Assembly (NCBI GenBank): GCA_008933835.1
Contig: WBUG01000007.1
Span: forward strand, 1 to 64,000
DNA length: 64,000 nucleotides
Origin: Bacteroidota bacterium
GTDB lineage: Bacteria > Bacteroidota > Ignavibacteria > UBA10030 > UBA8401
Direction of reading: 5' to 3'
This document shows, piece after piece, positions 17,767-26,055 of this stretch (position 1 is the stretch's first letter; the number at the start of each line of letters is the position of its first letter). The notes beneath the pieces were generated by a model. That model was not told the DNA's origin and made no database searches. It saw only the letters and a list, made by a program, of their open reading frames with translations. A program made the position numbers and the translations under genes.

Positions 17767-20187
17767 TTAGAGTTCCATCCAGTAGCTCGCCTTCACCACG
17801 TACACGTTGTCCGGGCTCGCGCGGAACGTCTCGCGGACGTTGTCCGCCGGCGACGTCCCGTATCCCCCCGCCTGTTCGAACTCCCGGCCGTGCGACCACA
17901 CGAGGTAGACGGTGCTCCCCGGACGGTACTCCCACCGCAGCACGATGTTGGAGACGAACGACGTTCCGTTGAACTCGACCGTGCCGGTGTACGGGTACGG
18001 GTCGAGGCCGCCGTCCGGCCGCAGCACGGAGAACTCGCGGTACCTCCCTTTCGCCCAGAAGAACTGATGGTAGAGCTGCAGGGACAAGGCGTGCGTGAAG
18101 AGGAACGAACCGCGCAGCGTCAGGTCCGTCCCGTCCACGTCCCGCTTCCCGAACATCGCCACCGGCGACGACGGTGAGAAGGCGATGGCGGCATCGGTCA
18201 CCGCGTCCGCGAAGGCGTTGAAGCCCCGCTCCGTCGCATAGCCGAACGAGACCGCCGCTTCGGCCGCCTCTGCCGGACGCACCGTCACTTTCCCCGCCGT
18301 ATTGGCGATGACCGCCCCCTGCGTGTTGCGGCGGACGTTCTCCTCCACGTTCACCACCACCGCGGCTCGGCCGTCCGTCTCCACCTCCGCCCGCACGAAG
18401 TAACTTCCCGGCGTCCGGTACACGCCCAACCCCCGCGGATCGTACGGGTCCTGCGCCGGCGCGCTGTACCCCCATCCGGTCTCGAACTGCCAGTAGTTGA
18501 GGAACTGCACGTAGGTGTTGAGCCGCAGCTCGCGCGCGATGGTGACGCGGTCGTAGTTCCAGCGGAGGTGGGGATTGAGCGAGACGTTGTACTGGCGGTA
18601 CCATGATCCCGGTTCGAAGCTCCGGCGCGCCGCGCTCCCGCTCACGCCGTAGTCGTTCGGACTGCGGAAGAAGCCGATGTCGTTGATGTAGTACCGTTTC
18701 GTGGTGAAGTCCGCATTGGCGGACCAGGTCCAGTCACCGCTCACGCGCGCGACGGAGAACTTGCCCGCGCCGCCCGCCCGCAGTTCCCCTGCCGGCGTCA
18801 TCGTGCGCGAATGCGCGAGGAACCCGTTGATGCGGTACGCGTTCCCCGCCAGCCGCAGGTCCCAGTCCGTCCCCATCGTGTACGCCGGTCGCCGTCCGTC
18901 CCGCGCCGTGGCGGTGAGGATGCCGCCGATGTTGGAGTTCTCCCAGAAGTCCTGTTTCGCCCGCACGAGGGAGAAGAAGGCGGCCGGTTCGGCCCGCAGC
19001 GTGCGCTCGCCGCCGAGCGTGTCGCGGTACGTGAACGATTCCTCCTCCGTCACCGCGGTGAGCACGCCGAGCGACGTGCCGCCGGCGGTCTTGCCCGACA
19101 CCTTCACCGCGCCGAGGATGGTGGCGGTGCCCGGTTCGTCGGTGACGGCGGCACCGTCCGCCGGAAGCGGCGGATCGATGGGGCGGCCGATACGGCGCGA
19201 GTAGAAGAGGCCGGGACCGAAGTCGCCGCCGAAGGTGACGAAGCGGATGATCTGCGTCCCCTCGATGAAGAAGGGGCGCTTCTCCGGATAGAAGGTCTCG
19301 AACGTGGTGAGGTTGAGCACCGCGGGGTCCGCCTCCACCTGCGCGAAGTCCGGGTTCACGGCGGCGTCGAGCGTGAAGCCGGAGCCGAGCCCGACCTTGA
19401 CGTCCGCCCCGGCGTTCGGGCGGAGACGTTCGATGCGCGCGCGGCCGGGACGTTCCGCCCGGTGTTCGGAGCTAGCCACCGCGTACGGCAGCGCCTCGAA
19501 CAGCGCCGGTTCCTTCACGCCGGCCATGCCGGTGAGCGCACCGAAGAGCGAGGCGAAGCCGCCGGCGTTCTTGCTCATCAGGCTCCAGTTCGTCTCCTCC
19601 CCGCGGCGGATGACCTTGCGCGCCGCATTGAAGCCCCACACGTCGTTCCCCTCGGTGAAGCGGAGCTGCGAGAGGGGGATGCGGAACTCGGCGCTCCAGC
19701 CGTTCGGCAGCACGCGCGTCTCCGCCTGCCACACCGGGTCCCATGACGCATCCTCATTGCGGCCGTCGTTGTAGTTGAGCGCGTCGTACCGGCTCCCCGA
19801 AACGAACACGACGAAGACAAAGGCGGTCTGCCGGTCATGGTAGCTGTCCACGGTGATGCCGAACCAGTCGGACTCCGGGAACTCGTCCCGCCGTGCCAGA
19901 CGGGTGACGATGCTGTCCGGACGGTCGTCGTACATCATCGCATGGACGTAGAGATATCCGTCGTCCACCAGCACGCGGAACTCGGTGCGGTCCGTCGCGG
20001 GAGCGCCGTCACGCGGCTCGCGCTGCAGGAATCCGGAAGCCGGCGGTGCATCGGACCATGCAGCGTCCGTGCCGTACCCGTCGATGACCGGCGGGACCGT
20101 CGTGCGATGGACGGAGATGGAGGGTGTCTGCGCGGTCCCGGCGAGCGGGAGCACGATGAGGAGGAGGAGAACGGCGAACAATCTCAT
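17767..20187 (-). CDS. DUF5916 outer-membrane protein with CBM9-like N-terminal domain
   Basis: An 806-residue exported protein: signal peptide MRLFAVLLLLIVLPLAGTAQ, then a CBM9-like carbohydrate-binding domain (PPVIDGYGTDAAWSDAP..., residues about 30-220), then the DUF5916 region, which has NPDFAQVEADPAVLNLTTFE, YPEKRPFFIEGTQII and LFYSRRIGR, and then a long series of amphipathic beta strands ending in YVVKASYWMEL. The pattern suggests an outer-membrane barrel fused to a periplasmic or surface sugar-binding domain. The family is common in Bacteroidota and no function is established. I use the ATG at 20187, since the longer frame starts before the signal peptide. It is followed on the other strand by murI (convergent). 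Confidence 0.88.
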   Translation of the reverse strand: MRLFAVLLLLIVLPLAGTAQTPSISVHRTTVPPVIDGYGTDAAWSDAPPASGFLQREPRDGAPATDRTEFRVLVDDGYLYVHAMMYDDRPDSIVTRLARRDEFPESDWFGITVDSYHDRQTAFVFVVFVSGSRYDALNYNDGRNEDASWDPVWQAETRVLPNGWSAEFRIPLSQLRFTEGNDVWGFNAARKVIRRGEETNWSLMSKNAGGFASLFGALTGMAGVKEPALFEALPYAVASSEHRAERPGRARIERLRPNAGADVKVGLGSGFTLDAAVNPDFAQVEADPAVLNLTTFETFYPEKRPFFIEGTQIIRFVTFGGDFGPGLFYSRRIGRPIDPPLPADGAAVTDEPGTATILGAVKVSGKTAGGTSLGVLTAVTEEESFTYRDTLGGERTLRAEPAAFFSLVRAKQDFWENSNIGGILTATARDGRRPAYTMGTDWDLRLAGNAYRINGFLAHSRTMTPAGELRAGGAGKFSVARVSGDWTWSANADFTTKRYYINDIGFFRSPNDYGVSGSAARRSFEPGSWYRQYNVSLNPHLRWNYDRVTIARELRLNTYVQFLNYWQFETGWGYSAPAQDPYDPRGLGVYRTPGSYFVRAEVETDGRAAVVVNVEENVRRNTQGAVIANTAGKVTVRPAEAAEAAVSFGYATERGFNAFADAVTDAAIAFSPSSPVAMFGKRDVDGTDLTLRGSFLFTHALSLQLYHQFFWAKGRYREFSVLRPDGGLDPYPYTGTVEFNGTSFVSNIVLRWEYRPGSTVYLVWSHGREFEQAGGYGTSPADNVRETFRASPDNVYVVKASYWMEL

Positions 20188-20219
20188 GCGGCGAACGTCC
20201 GGTGGTGAGCGATGGAATG

Positions 20220-20250
20220 CAATATACCGGTTTCTGCGCCGGTGAGGCAA
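20220..20250 (-). promoter_or_regulatory. Putative promoter of the DUF5916 gene
   Basis: Read on the minus strand, TTG (20250-20248) and TATATTG (20226-20220) are 21 bases apart. The start codon is about 32 bases further on. The -7-like box is the same as the one before glnD. Confidence 0.4.
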
Positions 20251-20281
20251 GGGAAAGCGGCGGTCCCTAGGGACCGCCGTT
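20251..20281 (-). terminator. Probable terminator of the WD40 gene
   Basis: A perfect 22-base palindrome at 20258-20279 (CGGCGGTCCCT and its complement) lies 24 bases after the WD40 gene stop codon. On the minus strand it is followed by CTTTCCCTT. The T run is short, so termination may be partial and could also limit read-through into the DUF5916 gene. Confidence 0.6.
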
Positions 20282-20302
20282 GAGGATCGTCAAGATGCCG
20301 GG

Positions 20303-22306
20303 TCAGCGTTCGGCGGAGAGGACATGCACCATGCCGTCGGTCTGCGTGACGAGGATACCTGTCCCTTTGTTTACGAACGACACGGTGTAGAGCTCTTTCG
20401 GGAAGCCGCGGAGCGTCAGTACGCAGGTACCGTCGGTCGTGTCCCAGATGCGCACCGTCTGGTCGTACGACGCGGTGGCGATGCGGCTGCCGTCCGGATG
20501 CACCGCCACGCCGACGGTGTGTGCCGTGTGTCCTTCGAGCGCCGCGTTCCGGACGAAGCGCTTCATATCCCACACATAGCAGGTGCCCGAACCGGAGCCG
20601 GAGACCAGACGCTTCCCGTCCGAGGAGAAGACGATGTTCGCCACCGACTGGTCCTGCCGCATCACGGCGCGCTGCGTCCACCCGTTCGTCTCCCATACGG
20701 TGATCGTTCCGTCCGTCGCTCCGGCGGCGAGCAGTGACCCGTCCGGCGAAAAGGCGACGTACCGCGGCGCGGTCTTCTCGAACGTGAAGCGCCGCACCTC
20801 GGCGGTGTCGTGCAGGCTCCACACACGCACGGTGCGGTCGGTGCTGCCGGACGCGATGAGGCCGTTGCGGAGACTGATGTCGACGCCGAAGATGCCGGCG
20901 GTGTGTGCGGTATAGCGGCGCACTTCGCGCATCGCCGTCATGTCCCACAGCACCACGTGCGGTGCGTGGTTGCCGATGACGCAGAAGCGTCCATCGGACG
21001 AGAACGCGGCGGCGTTCCCCGCCAGACCGGGGATCTCACCGTGCTTCGTTCCGTCGATGCGCCAGAAGCCGGTGACCGTGTCCGATCCGGTCGCCGCGAA
21101 GAGCTGACCGTCCGGTGCGACGGGCGCGCTCCAGGGGCCGGCCTGCATCACGTCGAAGAGCGCAGCGGGACCCGGGGCGGTGTTCCATTCCTTCACCGTC
21201 CGGTCCAGCGAAGCGGAGTAGAGCCGGGAACCGTCGTGCGAGAACGCGAGCGAGGTCACGGGTGCGGTGTGTCCCAGGAAACGGCGGACGACGGTGAAAC
21301 GCTCCGCGTCCCACAGGATGACCGTGCCGTCGCCGGAACCGGTGGCGAAGCGGCGTCCGTCGGGAGCATAGACGACAGCGTTGACATCCTTGAAGTGCCC
21401 CTCCCATGCTTCGATGACGCGGCGGAGCGTTCCATTACCGGTGTCGAAGATGCGGATGCGGTTGTCCTTCCCCGCGGCGGCGAACTCGCCGTCGCCGGGA
21501 CGGAGCGCCACCGACTGGATGGCGCGGTAGTCGTCCCGGTCATCGATGTCGATGCGCTGCAGCACGCGTCCCGAGTCGAGTCCGATGACCTGGAGCAGCA
21601 TCCCCCAGTCGCCGGTCAGCATCCGCGTCCCGTCCGCCGTGAAGGCGATGGAGGACATGGGATGCCCGGTCCCTTCGAACCGCGCCAGACGGTTTCCGGA
21701 GGCGAGGTCATACATCGCCGCGAACCCATGGACCGCGAAGGGGGTGCGGGTGAAGTCCCACGATGCCGCACCGAACCGTTCTCCGTCCGGATGGAAACGG
21801 ACGGCGTAGACCCCCTGCGAGAGACCGTCCGTGACGGTGCGCAGGAGCGACGACGTACCGAGGTCCCACAGCTTCACGCTCTTGTCCGTCGACCCCGAGA
21901 GGAGGCGTCCGTCCGCCGAGCAATCGAGCGTGCTCACCTGTCCGCCGTGTCCCCGCAGTACCGCTGTCTGCGTTCCCTCCGCGGACCAGAGGCGGATGGT
22001 GGAATCCGCGGAGCCGGTGACGATGCGGCCGTCCGGCGCCACGGTGACCGCGGTGACCGCGGCGGTGTGTCCGGTGAAGGTGCGCACCGAAGCGTCCGAC
22101 GCGGCGGTGAGGTACTGCCATTCCCATCCCCGGTGCTTCGCCGGCGCGGCGGCGAGATGGCGTTTCACTTCGCCGGTCTCGCGCAGTTCCAGCAGGGCGG
22201 CGGCCGCGGCGATGTGCGCGCGGTACAGCTCCCGCTCCGTCTCCCGCCGGACCTGTGCGGTGAGGAGCGATGCGGAGAGGATGAAGAACAGGACGATGCG
22301 GTTCAT
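20303..22306 (-). CDS. Exported WD40-repeat protein
   Basis: A 667-residue protein with signal peptide MNRIVLFFILSASLLTAQ, a short helical segment (RAHIAAAAALLELRETGEVKRHLAA, resembling the linker found before WD40 repeats in protein-kinase/caspase WD40 fusions), then about thirteen to fourteen WD40 repeats. These show the usual pattern, for example FTGHTAAVTAVTVAPDGRIVTGSADSTIRLWS and VWDMKRF. It would form two seven-bladed propellers and serve as a protein-binding scaffold in the periplasm or at the surface. No catalytic domain is attached. The start at 22306 precedes the signal peptide; a much longer upstream frame is rejected. Confidence 0.88.
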   Translation of the reverse strand: MNRIVLFFILSASLLTAQVRRETERELYRAHIAAAAALLELRETGEVKRHLAAAPAKHRGWEWQYLTAASDASVRTFTGHTAAVTAVTVAPDGRIVTGSADSTIRLWSAEGTQTAVLRGHGGQVSTLDCSADGRLLSGSTDKSVKLWDLGTSSLLRTVTDGLSQGVYAVRFHPDGERFGAASWDFTRTPFAVHGFAAMYDLASGNRLARFEGTGHPMSSIAFTADGTRMLTGDWGMLLQVIGLDSGRVLQRIDIDDRDDYRAIQSVALRPGDGEFAAAGKDNRIRIFDTGNGTLRRVIEAWEGHFKDVNAVVYAPDGRRFATGSGDGTVILWDAERFTVVRRFLGHTAPVTSLAFSHDGSRLYSASLDRTVKEWNTAPGPAALFDVMQAGPWSAPVAPDGQLFAATGSDTVTGFWRIDGTKHGEIPGLAGNAAAFSSDGRFCVIGNHAPHVVLWDMTAMREVRRYTAHTAGIFGVDISLRNGLIASGSTDRTVRVWSLHDTAEVRRFTFEKTAPRYVAFSPDGSLLAAGATDGTITVWETNGWTQRAVMRQDQSVANIVFSSDGKRLVSGSGSGTCYVWDMKRFVRNAALEGHTAHTVGVAVHPDGSRIATASYDQTVRIWDTTDGTCVLTLRGFPKELYTVSFVNKGTGILVTQTDGMVHVLSAER

Positions 22307-22350
22307 GCGGTCTCCCGTGGAGGATGGATCGAGGTCTGCCGGCGCACGGC

Positions 22351-22767
22351 TCAGTGCCACGCGCCGATGATGGCTCCCATGACGATGAACGTCACCACCC
22401 AGTACGCGCCGTTGATGAACCATTGAAGCGTAGGGCGCAGTTCGAAGAGGTAGACGACACCGAAGGCGGGGACGATCCAGCCGATGCCGGTGGCGGCGCC
22501 GGCGGCGATGCCGAACGAGAGGTCGCTCTTGGGACCGAGGAACATCGCCAGGTTGACGGCGGCGATGAAGGTGAGCACGAACGCGCCTCCGAAGATCTTC
22601 CCCTTGTTCCCCTGCTCCACCGCTTCCGGCGTCATGCCGGCGACCTTCATCCAGGCGTTGCCGAACATGAGCGGAGAGTACCAGACCCCTCCCAGAATGA
22701 AGGCGGAAAGCGCGGCGACGATGACCGCCCACCAGTTGATGGCCGAGAATGCGGCTCCCATGTCCAT
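22351..22767 (-). CDS. DUF1761 family membrane protein
   Basis: A 138-residue membrane protein with four hydrophobic helices. It shows the DUF1761 pattern: INWWAVIVAALSAFILGGVWYSPLMFGNAWMKVAG at the N-terminus, then two central helices and a C-terminal WFINGAYWVVTFIVMGAIIGAW. Function is unknown. The start at 22767 has a strong ribosome site (caggaggttct). The frame stays open for about 200 more codons upstream through the 79-bp repeats, but that part is repeat sequence and not protein. It lies 44 bases upstream of the WD40 gene and may share its transcript. Confidence 0.88.
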   Translation of the reverse strand: MDMGAAFSAINWWAVIVAALSAFILGGVWYSPLMFGNAWMKVAGMTPEAVEQGNKGKIFGGAFVLTFIAAVNLAMFLGPKSDLSFGIAAGAATGIGWIVPAFGVVYLFELRPTLQWFINGAYWVVTFIVMGAIIGAWH

Positions 22768-23010
22768 AGAACCTCCTGTGGTTGTGATGGTGTTTCGGTG
22801 AGGAAAATGGTGCGATAGAACGATGGGACAATCTACACCTTGCGTCCTGTTTGTGCAACACCGATCGGACCGAAACCGGATTTTCCGTGTCTGAAACGGG
22901 AGACACGGGGTCCGAAGCATCCCTTTGCGCCGGCATGACAAATTCGCTATTTTAGCGCGGACGACGGCGGCAATGCCGAGCACCCCTGTTCCACAATGGG
23001 AAATATTCTC

Positions 23011-23563
23011 CCGCAGATTTCGCAGATAACCGCAGATGGCAGACGCAATACTTCTGCGTACATCCGCGTGATCCGCGGGAAATGTTCTCCCGCAGATGTC
23101 GCAGATCACCGCAGATAACAGACGGGATACTTCTGCGTACATCCGCGTAATCCGCGGGAAATATTCTACCGCTGATTTCGCAGATAACCGCAGATGGCAG
23201 ACGCAATACTTCTGCGTACTTCTGCGTAATCCGCGGGAAATGTTCTCCCGCAGATGTCGCAGATAACCGCAGATGGCACACGCATTACTTCTGCGTACAT
23301 CCGCGTAATCCGCGGGAAATGTTCTCCCGCAGATGTCGCAGATCACCGCAGATAACAGACGGGATACTTCTGCGTACATCTGCGTGATCCGCGGGACATG
23401 TTCTCCCGCAGATTTCGCAGATAACCGCAGATGGCAGACGCAATACTTCTGCGTACATCCGCGTAATCTGCGGGAAATATTCTCCTGCAGATGTCGCAGA
23501 TAACCGCAGATGGCAGACGCAATACTTCTGCGTACATCCGCGTAATCTGCGGGAAATTTTTGT
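23011..23563. repeat. Seven tandem 79-bp hairpin repeats
   Basis: Units start at 23011, 23090, 23169, 23248, 23327, 23406 and 23485, each exactly 79 bases. Every unit reads CCGCAGAT(T/G)TCGCAGAT..., then a short centre, then ...TTCTGCGTACATCCGCGTAATCCGCGGG in broken form. The two arms of about 29 bases are imperfect inverted repeats, so each unit can fold into one hairpin. Units 2 and 5 share a variant first half (GATCACCGCAGATAACAGACGGG), suggesting that a block of three units was once duplicated. There are no unique spacers, so this is not a CRISPR array. Confidence 0.92.
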
Positions 23564-23593
23564 TCATGGAGGACAGCGCCCGGAAAGAGTCAT

Positions 23594-23977
23594 ATGGTAG
23601 AGAACGATGTTTCGTTCGCAGTGCGAGGCGCTATCTTCACCGTTTATAATACACTTGGTCCGGGACTGCTTGAGACGGTCTATGAAGCAGCTCTGGCGTT
23701 TCAACTCGAGCAATACGGAATGTTCGTCCGCACACAGGTTCCCGTCCCCGTCGTGTTCGGCGACGTAAAACTCGAACTTGGATTCAGGCTGGATATTCTG
23801 GTGAACGATCTCGTGATTATTGAGATCAAGTCGGTGGAACATCTTGCCGAAGTGCATCACAAGCAGGTGTTGACGTATTTGCGGCTGACCGGGAAAAGAT
23901 TGGGCATACTTGTCAATTTCAACACCGACAATATTGCGGCATCCATCTATCGGAAAGTGAACAATCTCACTGAATGA
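23594..23977 (+). CDS. GxxExxY protein (PD-(D/E)XK nuclease-like)
   Basis: A 127-residue protein with the defining motif GPGLLETVYE (residues 22-31), followed by FRLDILVNDLVIIEIKSVE, in which D...E-x-K fits the PD-(D/E)XK nuclease core, and by HHKQVLTYLRLTG and LGILVNFN. GxxExxY proteins are widespread, often present in many copies per genome, and have no proven function; the nuclease assignment rests on fold similarity. The gene starts 31 bases after the 79-bp repeat array and ends about 80 bases before a further lone repeat unit, so it is enclosed by the same repeat family. Weak ribosome site ggaaagag. Confidence 0.9.
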   Translation: MVENDVSFAVRGAIFTVYNTLGPGLLETVYEAALAFQLEQYGMFVRTQVPVPVVFGDVKLELGFRLDILVNDLVIIEIKSVEHLAEVHHKQVLTYLRLTGKRLGILVNFNTDNIAASIYRKVNNLTE

Positions 23978-24055
23978 TTGTGGTGCTAGAGGTGTCCTGA
24001 ATGTTCGGGATTGGCATTTCGAGTGACGCTGCGGTGAATGGAATACAAAAGACTC

Positions 24056-24127
24056 CCGCAGATATCGCAGATCACCGCAGATTGCCGAGCATGTCTTTCT
24101 GTGTACATCGGCGCCGTCTGCGGGAAA
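24056..24127. repeat. Lone diverged unit of the 79-bp hairpin repeat
   Basis: A 72-base copy in the same orientation as the tandem array, starting CCGCAGATATCGCAGATCACC and ending CCGTCTGCGGGAAA. It is shorter and more diverged in the centre and right arm than the array units. It lies 15 bases before the start codon of the LytS-like kinase, so it could fold in that gene's 5' leader. Confidence 0.85.
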
Positions 24128-24142
24128 CTTGAAACGATCACG

Positions 24143-25186
24143 ATGAACGACGAAGCGATCGACAGCGAACTGAACGACCGGACGATACGGATCATCATGA
24201 TCCCGTTCTTCGGCGTCGTCATTCCCAACGTCACGGGGATGATCGACAACGGCGCGTTCGCGGCCGGACCGCTCATCGCCAGCTATCTGTACTTCATCCT
24301 CATCGCCTTCGCCATCTGGCACGGCAACCGCTACCTCCTCTTCCGGCTGCGCCTGCGGTTCTCGTGGCTGAGCCAGCCGGTCTACAAGGTCGTCGCGCTC
24401 ATCGTCTCGAACCTCTTCTACACCGTCCCGGTCTCCGTCGGCCTCATGACGATGTGGTACGTCTTCGCGCTCGGCGTTCCCGCGGACTGGAACGTCCTCT
24501 TCACGGCGACGGCGCTCTGCGTCATCTGCGTCGTCTTCATCACCCACACGTACGAGACCGTGTTCCTCATCCGCTCCTGGGAGAGCGACAAGACGCGGAG
24601 CGAATCGCTCGAGCGGGCCAAGGCGCAGGCCGAACTCGAGGCGCTGAAGAACCAGATCGATCCGCACTTCATGTTCAACTCGCTCAACACCCTCTCGCAC
24701 CTCATCGAGACCGAGCCGGCGAAGGCGCGCTTGTTCGCGGACGACCTGGCCGAGGTCTACCGGTACATCCTGCGGAACAAGGAGCGCGACCTGGTGCTGT
24801 GGAACGAGGAGATCACCTTCGCCGAGCAGTACTTCTCCCTGCTCCGCATCCGCTTCGGGGAGGGGGTGCGCCTGCAGGTGGAACGCGGCGCCGCGGAGCG
24901 GGACGACCTGCTCCTTCCCCCCATCTCGCTGCAGGTGCTGCTGGAGAACGCCATCAAGCATAACGACTTCTCGCCGAAGCGTCCGCTCACCGTCTCCGTT
25001 GAACTCCTGGGAAGCTCGGCCGTCGTCTCCAACGGCGTGCGGCGGAAGCGGACGCCGGTCCCCTCCTCCGGCATCGGACTCGCCAACCTGAACGAACGCT
25101 ACCGGCTCATCACACGGAAGGACATCACGGTGGAGCAGGACGGGGAGCGGTTCCGGGTCACGCTCCCGCTCCTCTCCGCGCTGTGA
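24143..25186 (+). CDS. LytS-type sensor histidine kinase
   Basis: A 347-residue membrane kinase: four or so hydrophobic helices in the first 140 residues, a short coiled segment (SESLERAKAQAELEALKNQ), then the His_kinase domain with IDPHFMFNSLNTLSHLIE (phospho-accepting His) and a HATPase_c-like domain containing LLENAIKHNDF (N box) and GIGLANLNERYRL (G box). Such kinases pair with LytTR response regulators, and one follows after ten bases. The signal sensed is unknown. The start at ATG 24143 is chosen because the longer frame reads through the repeat unit at 24056-24127. Confidence 0.92.
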   Translation: MNDEAIDSELNDRTIRIIMIPFFGVVIPNVTGMIDNGAFAAGPLIASYLYFILIAFAIWHGNRYLLFRLRLRFSWLSQPVYKVVALIVSNLFYTVPVSVGLMTMWYVFALGVPADWNVLFTATALCVICVVFITHTYETVFLIRSWESDKTRSESLERAKAQAELEALKNQIDPHFMFNSLNTLSHLIETEPAKARLFADDLAEVYRYILRNKERDLVLWNEEITFAEQYFSLLRIRFGEGVRLQVERGAAERDDLLLPPISLQVLLENAIKHNDFSPKRPLTVSVELLGSSAVVSNGVRRKRTPVPSSGIGLANLNERYRLITRKDITVEQDGERFRVTLPLLSAL

Positions 25187-25196
25187 ACGGAACGCC

Positions 25197-25946
25197 ATGA
25201 CGATCTTCATCATCGAGGACGAACGTCCGGCGGCCGACCGCATCGCCGCCCTGGCCCGCGCGTACGACCCCTCCGTCGTCATCGCCGGCACCGCCCCCTC
25301 GGTGGCGGACGCGGTGGAGTGGCTCCGCACCCGTCCTGCGCCGGACCTCATCGTGTCGGACATCCGGCTCTCGGACGGGACCTCGTTCGAGGTGTTCGAG
25401 CAGGTCCCGGTCACCGCTCCGGTCATCTTCATCACCGCGCACGACGAACATCTCATCGACGCGTTCACCGTGCATGCCGTGGACTACCTGCTGAAGCCGG
25501 TGCAGCGCGACAAGTTCCACCGCGCCCTGGCGAAGTACGCCGCGCTCCGGCAGCACTTCTCCGGCGGCCTGACGCCGCTGCTGGAGCGCCTGCGCGGAGA
25601 ACGCGCCGCGCCGGAACGCATCGTCGCCCGGAAAGGGGGCGATTTCGTCGCGCTCCGTCCGGAGGACATCGCCTACCTCTACACCGAGCATAAGATGGTC
25701 TTCGCCGTGGGACGCGACGGACGGCGTTCCGTGGTGGACCGGCCGCTCGCCGACCTGGCGGAGGGGCTCGACCCGGCGCGATTCTTCCGGCTGAACCGGA
25801 AGTACCTCGCGAACATCGACGCCGTCGAACGGTTCCGCCCGCACGACAAAGGGCGCGTCCTGGTCGTGCTGGTCCCTCCGGTCTCGGAAGAGGTGACGGT
25901 GAGCCAGGAGAACGCGGCGGCGTTCCGCGCGTGGATGGGAGGCTGA
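25197..25946 (+). CDS. LytTR-family response regulator
   Basis: A 249-residue two-domain regulator: receiver domain (residues 1-120) with acidic EDE pocket, phospho-acceptor Asp in LIVSDIRLSDG, ITAHDE and LLKPVQ (conserved Lys), then a LytTR DNA-binding domain (about 145-245) with VARKGGDFVALRPEDIAYLY and FFRLNRKYLANIDAVERF. It is the partner of the LytS-like kinase immediately upstream, in the same transcript. LytTR regulators bind pairs of short direct repeats; I did not identify its sites. Confidence 0.95.
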   Translation: MTIFIIEDERPAADRIAALARAYDPSVVIAGTAPSVADAVEWLRTRPAPDLIVSDIRLSDGTSFEVFEQVPVTAPVIFITAHDEHLIDAFTVHAVDYLLKPVQRDKFHRALAKYAALRQHFSGGLTPLLERLRGERAAPERIVARKGGDFVALRPEDIAYLYTEHKMVFAVGRDGRRSVVDRPLADLAEGLDPARFFRLNRKYLANIDAVERFRPHDKGRVLVVLVPPVSEEVTVSQENAAAFRAWMGG

Positions 25947-25988
25947 GAGCGGGCACATGCCGTGCGTCACATCTAAGAAGATTCTAAA

Positions 25989-26018
25989 TTGTCTTTTCAG
26001 CGTCCGTCTGATACATTG
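25989..26018 (+). promoter_or_regulatory. Putative promoter of the propeller histidine kinase
   Basis: TTG (25989-25991) and TACATTG (26012-26018) with 20 bases between, 38 bases before the start codon. It fits the pattern seen before other genes in the window. Confidence 0.35.
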
Positions 26019-26055
26019 AGGCGTAACGAACGACACAGGACGGCCTTCGGTCCCC

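Noticed and set aside
22768-23379. Upstream extension of the DUF1761 protein through the 79-bp repeats
   Set aside because: The strong ribosome site and natural N-terminus are at 22767, and the extension is translated repeat sequence in shifting frames.
23011-23563. CRISPR array
   Set aside because: The units are contiguous 79-base repeats with no unique spacers, and there are no cas genes in the window.
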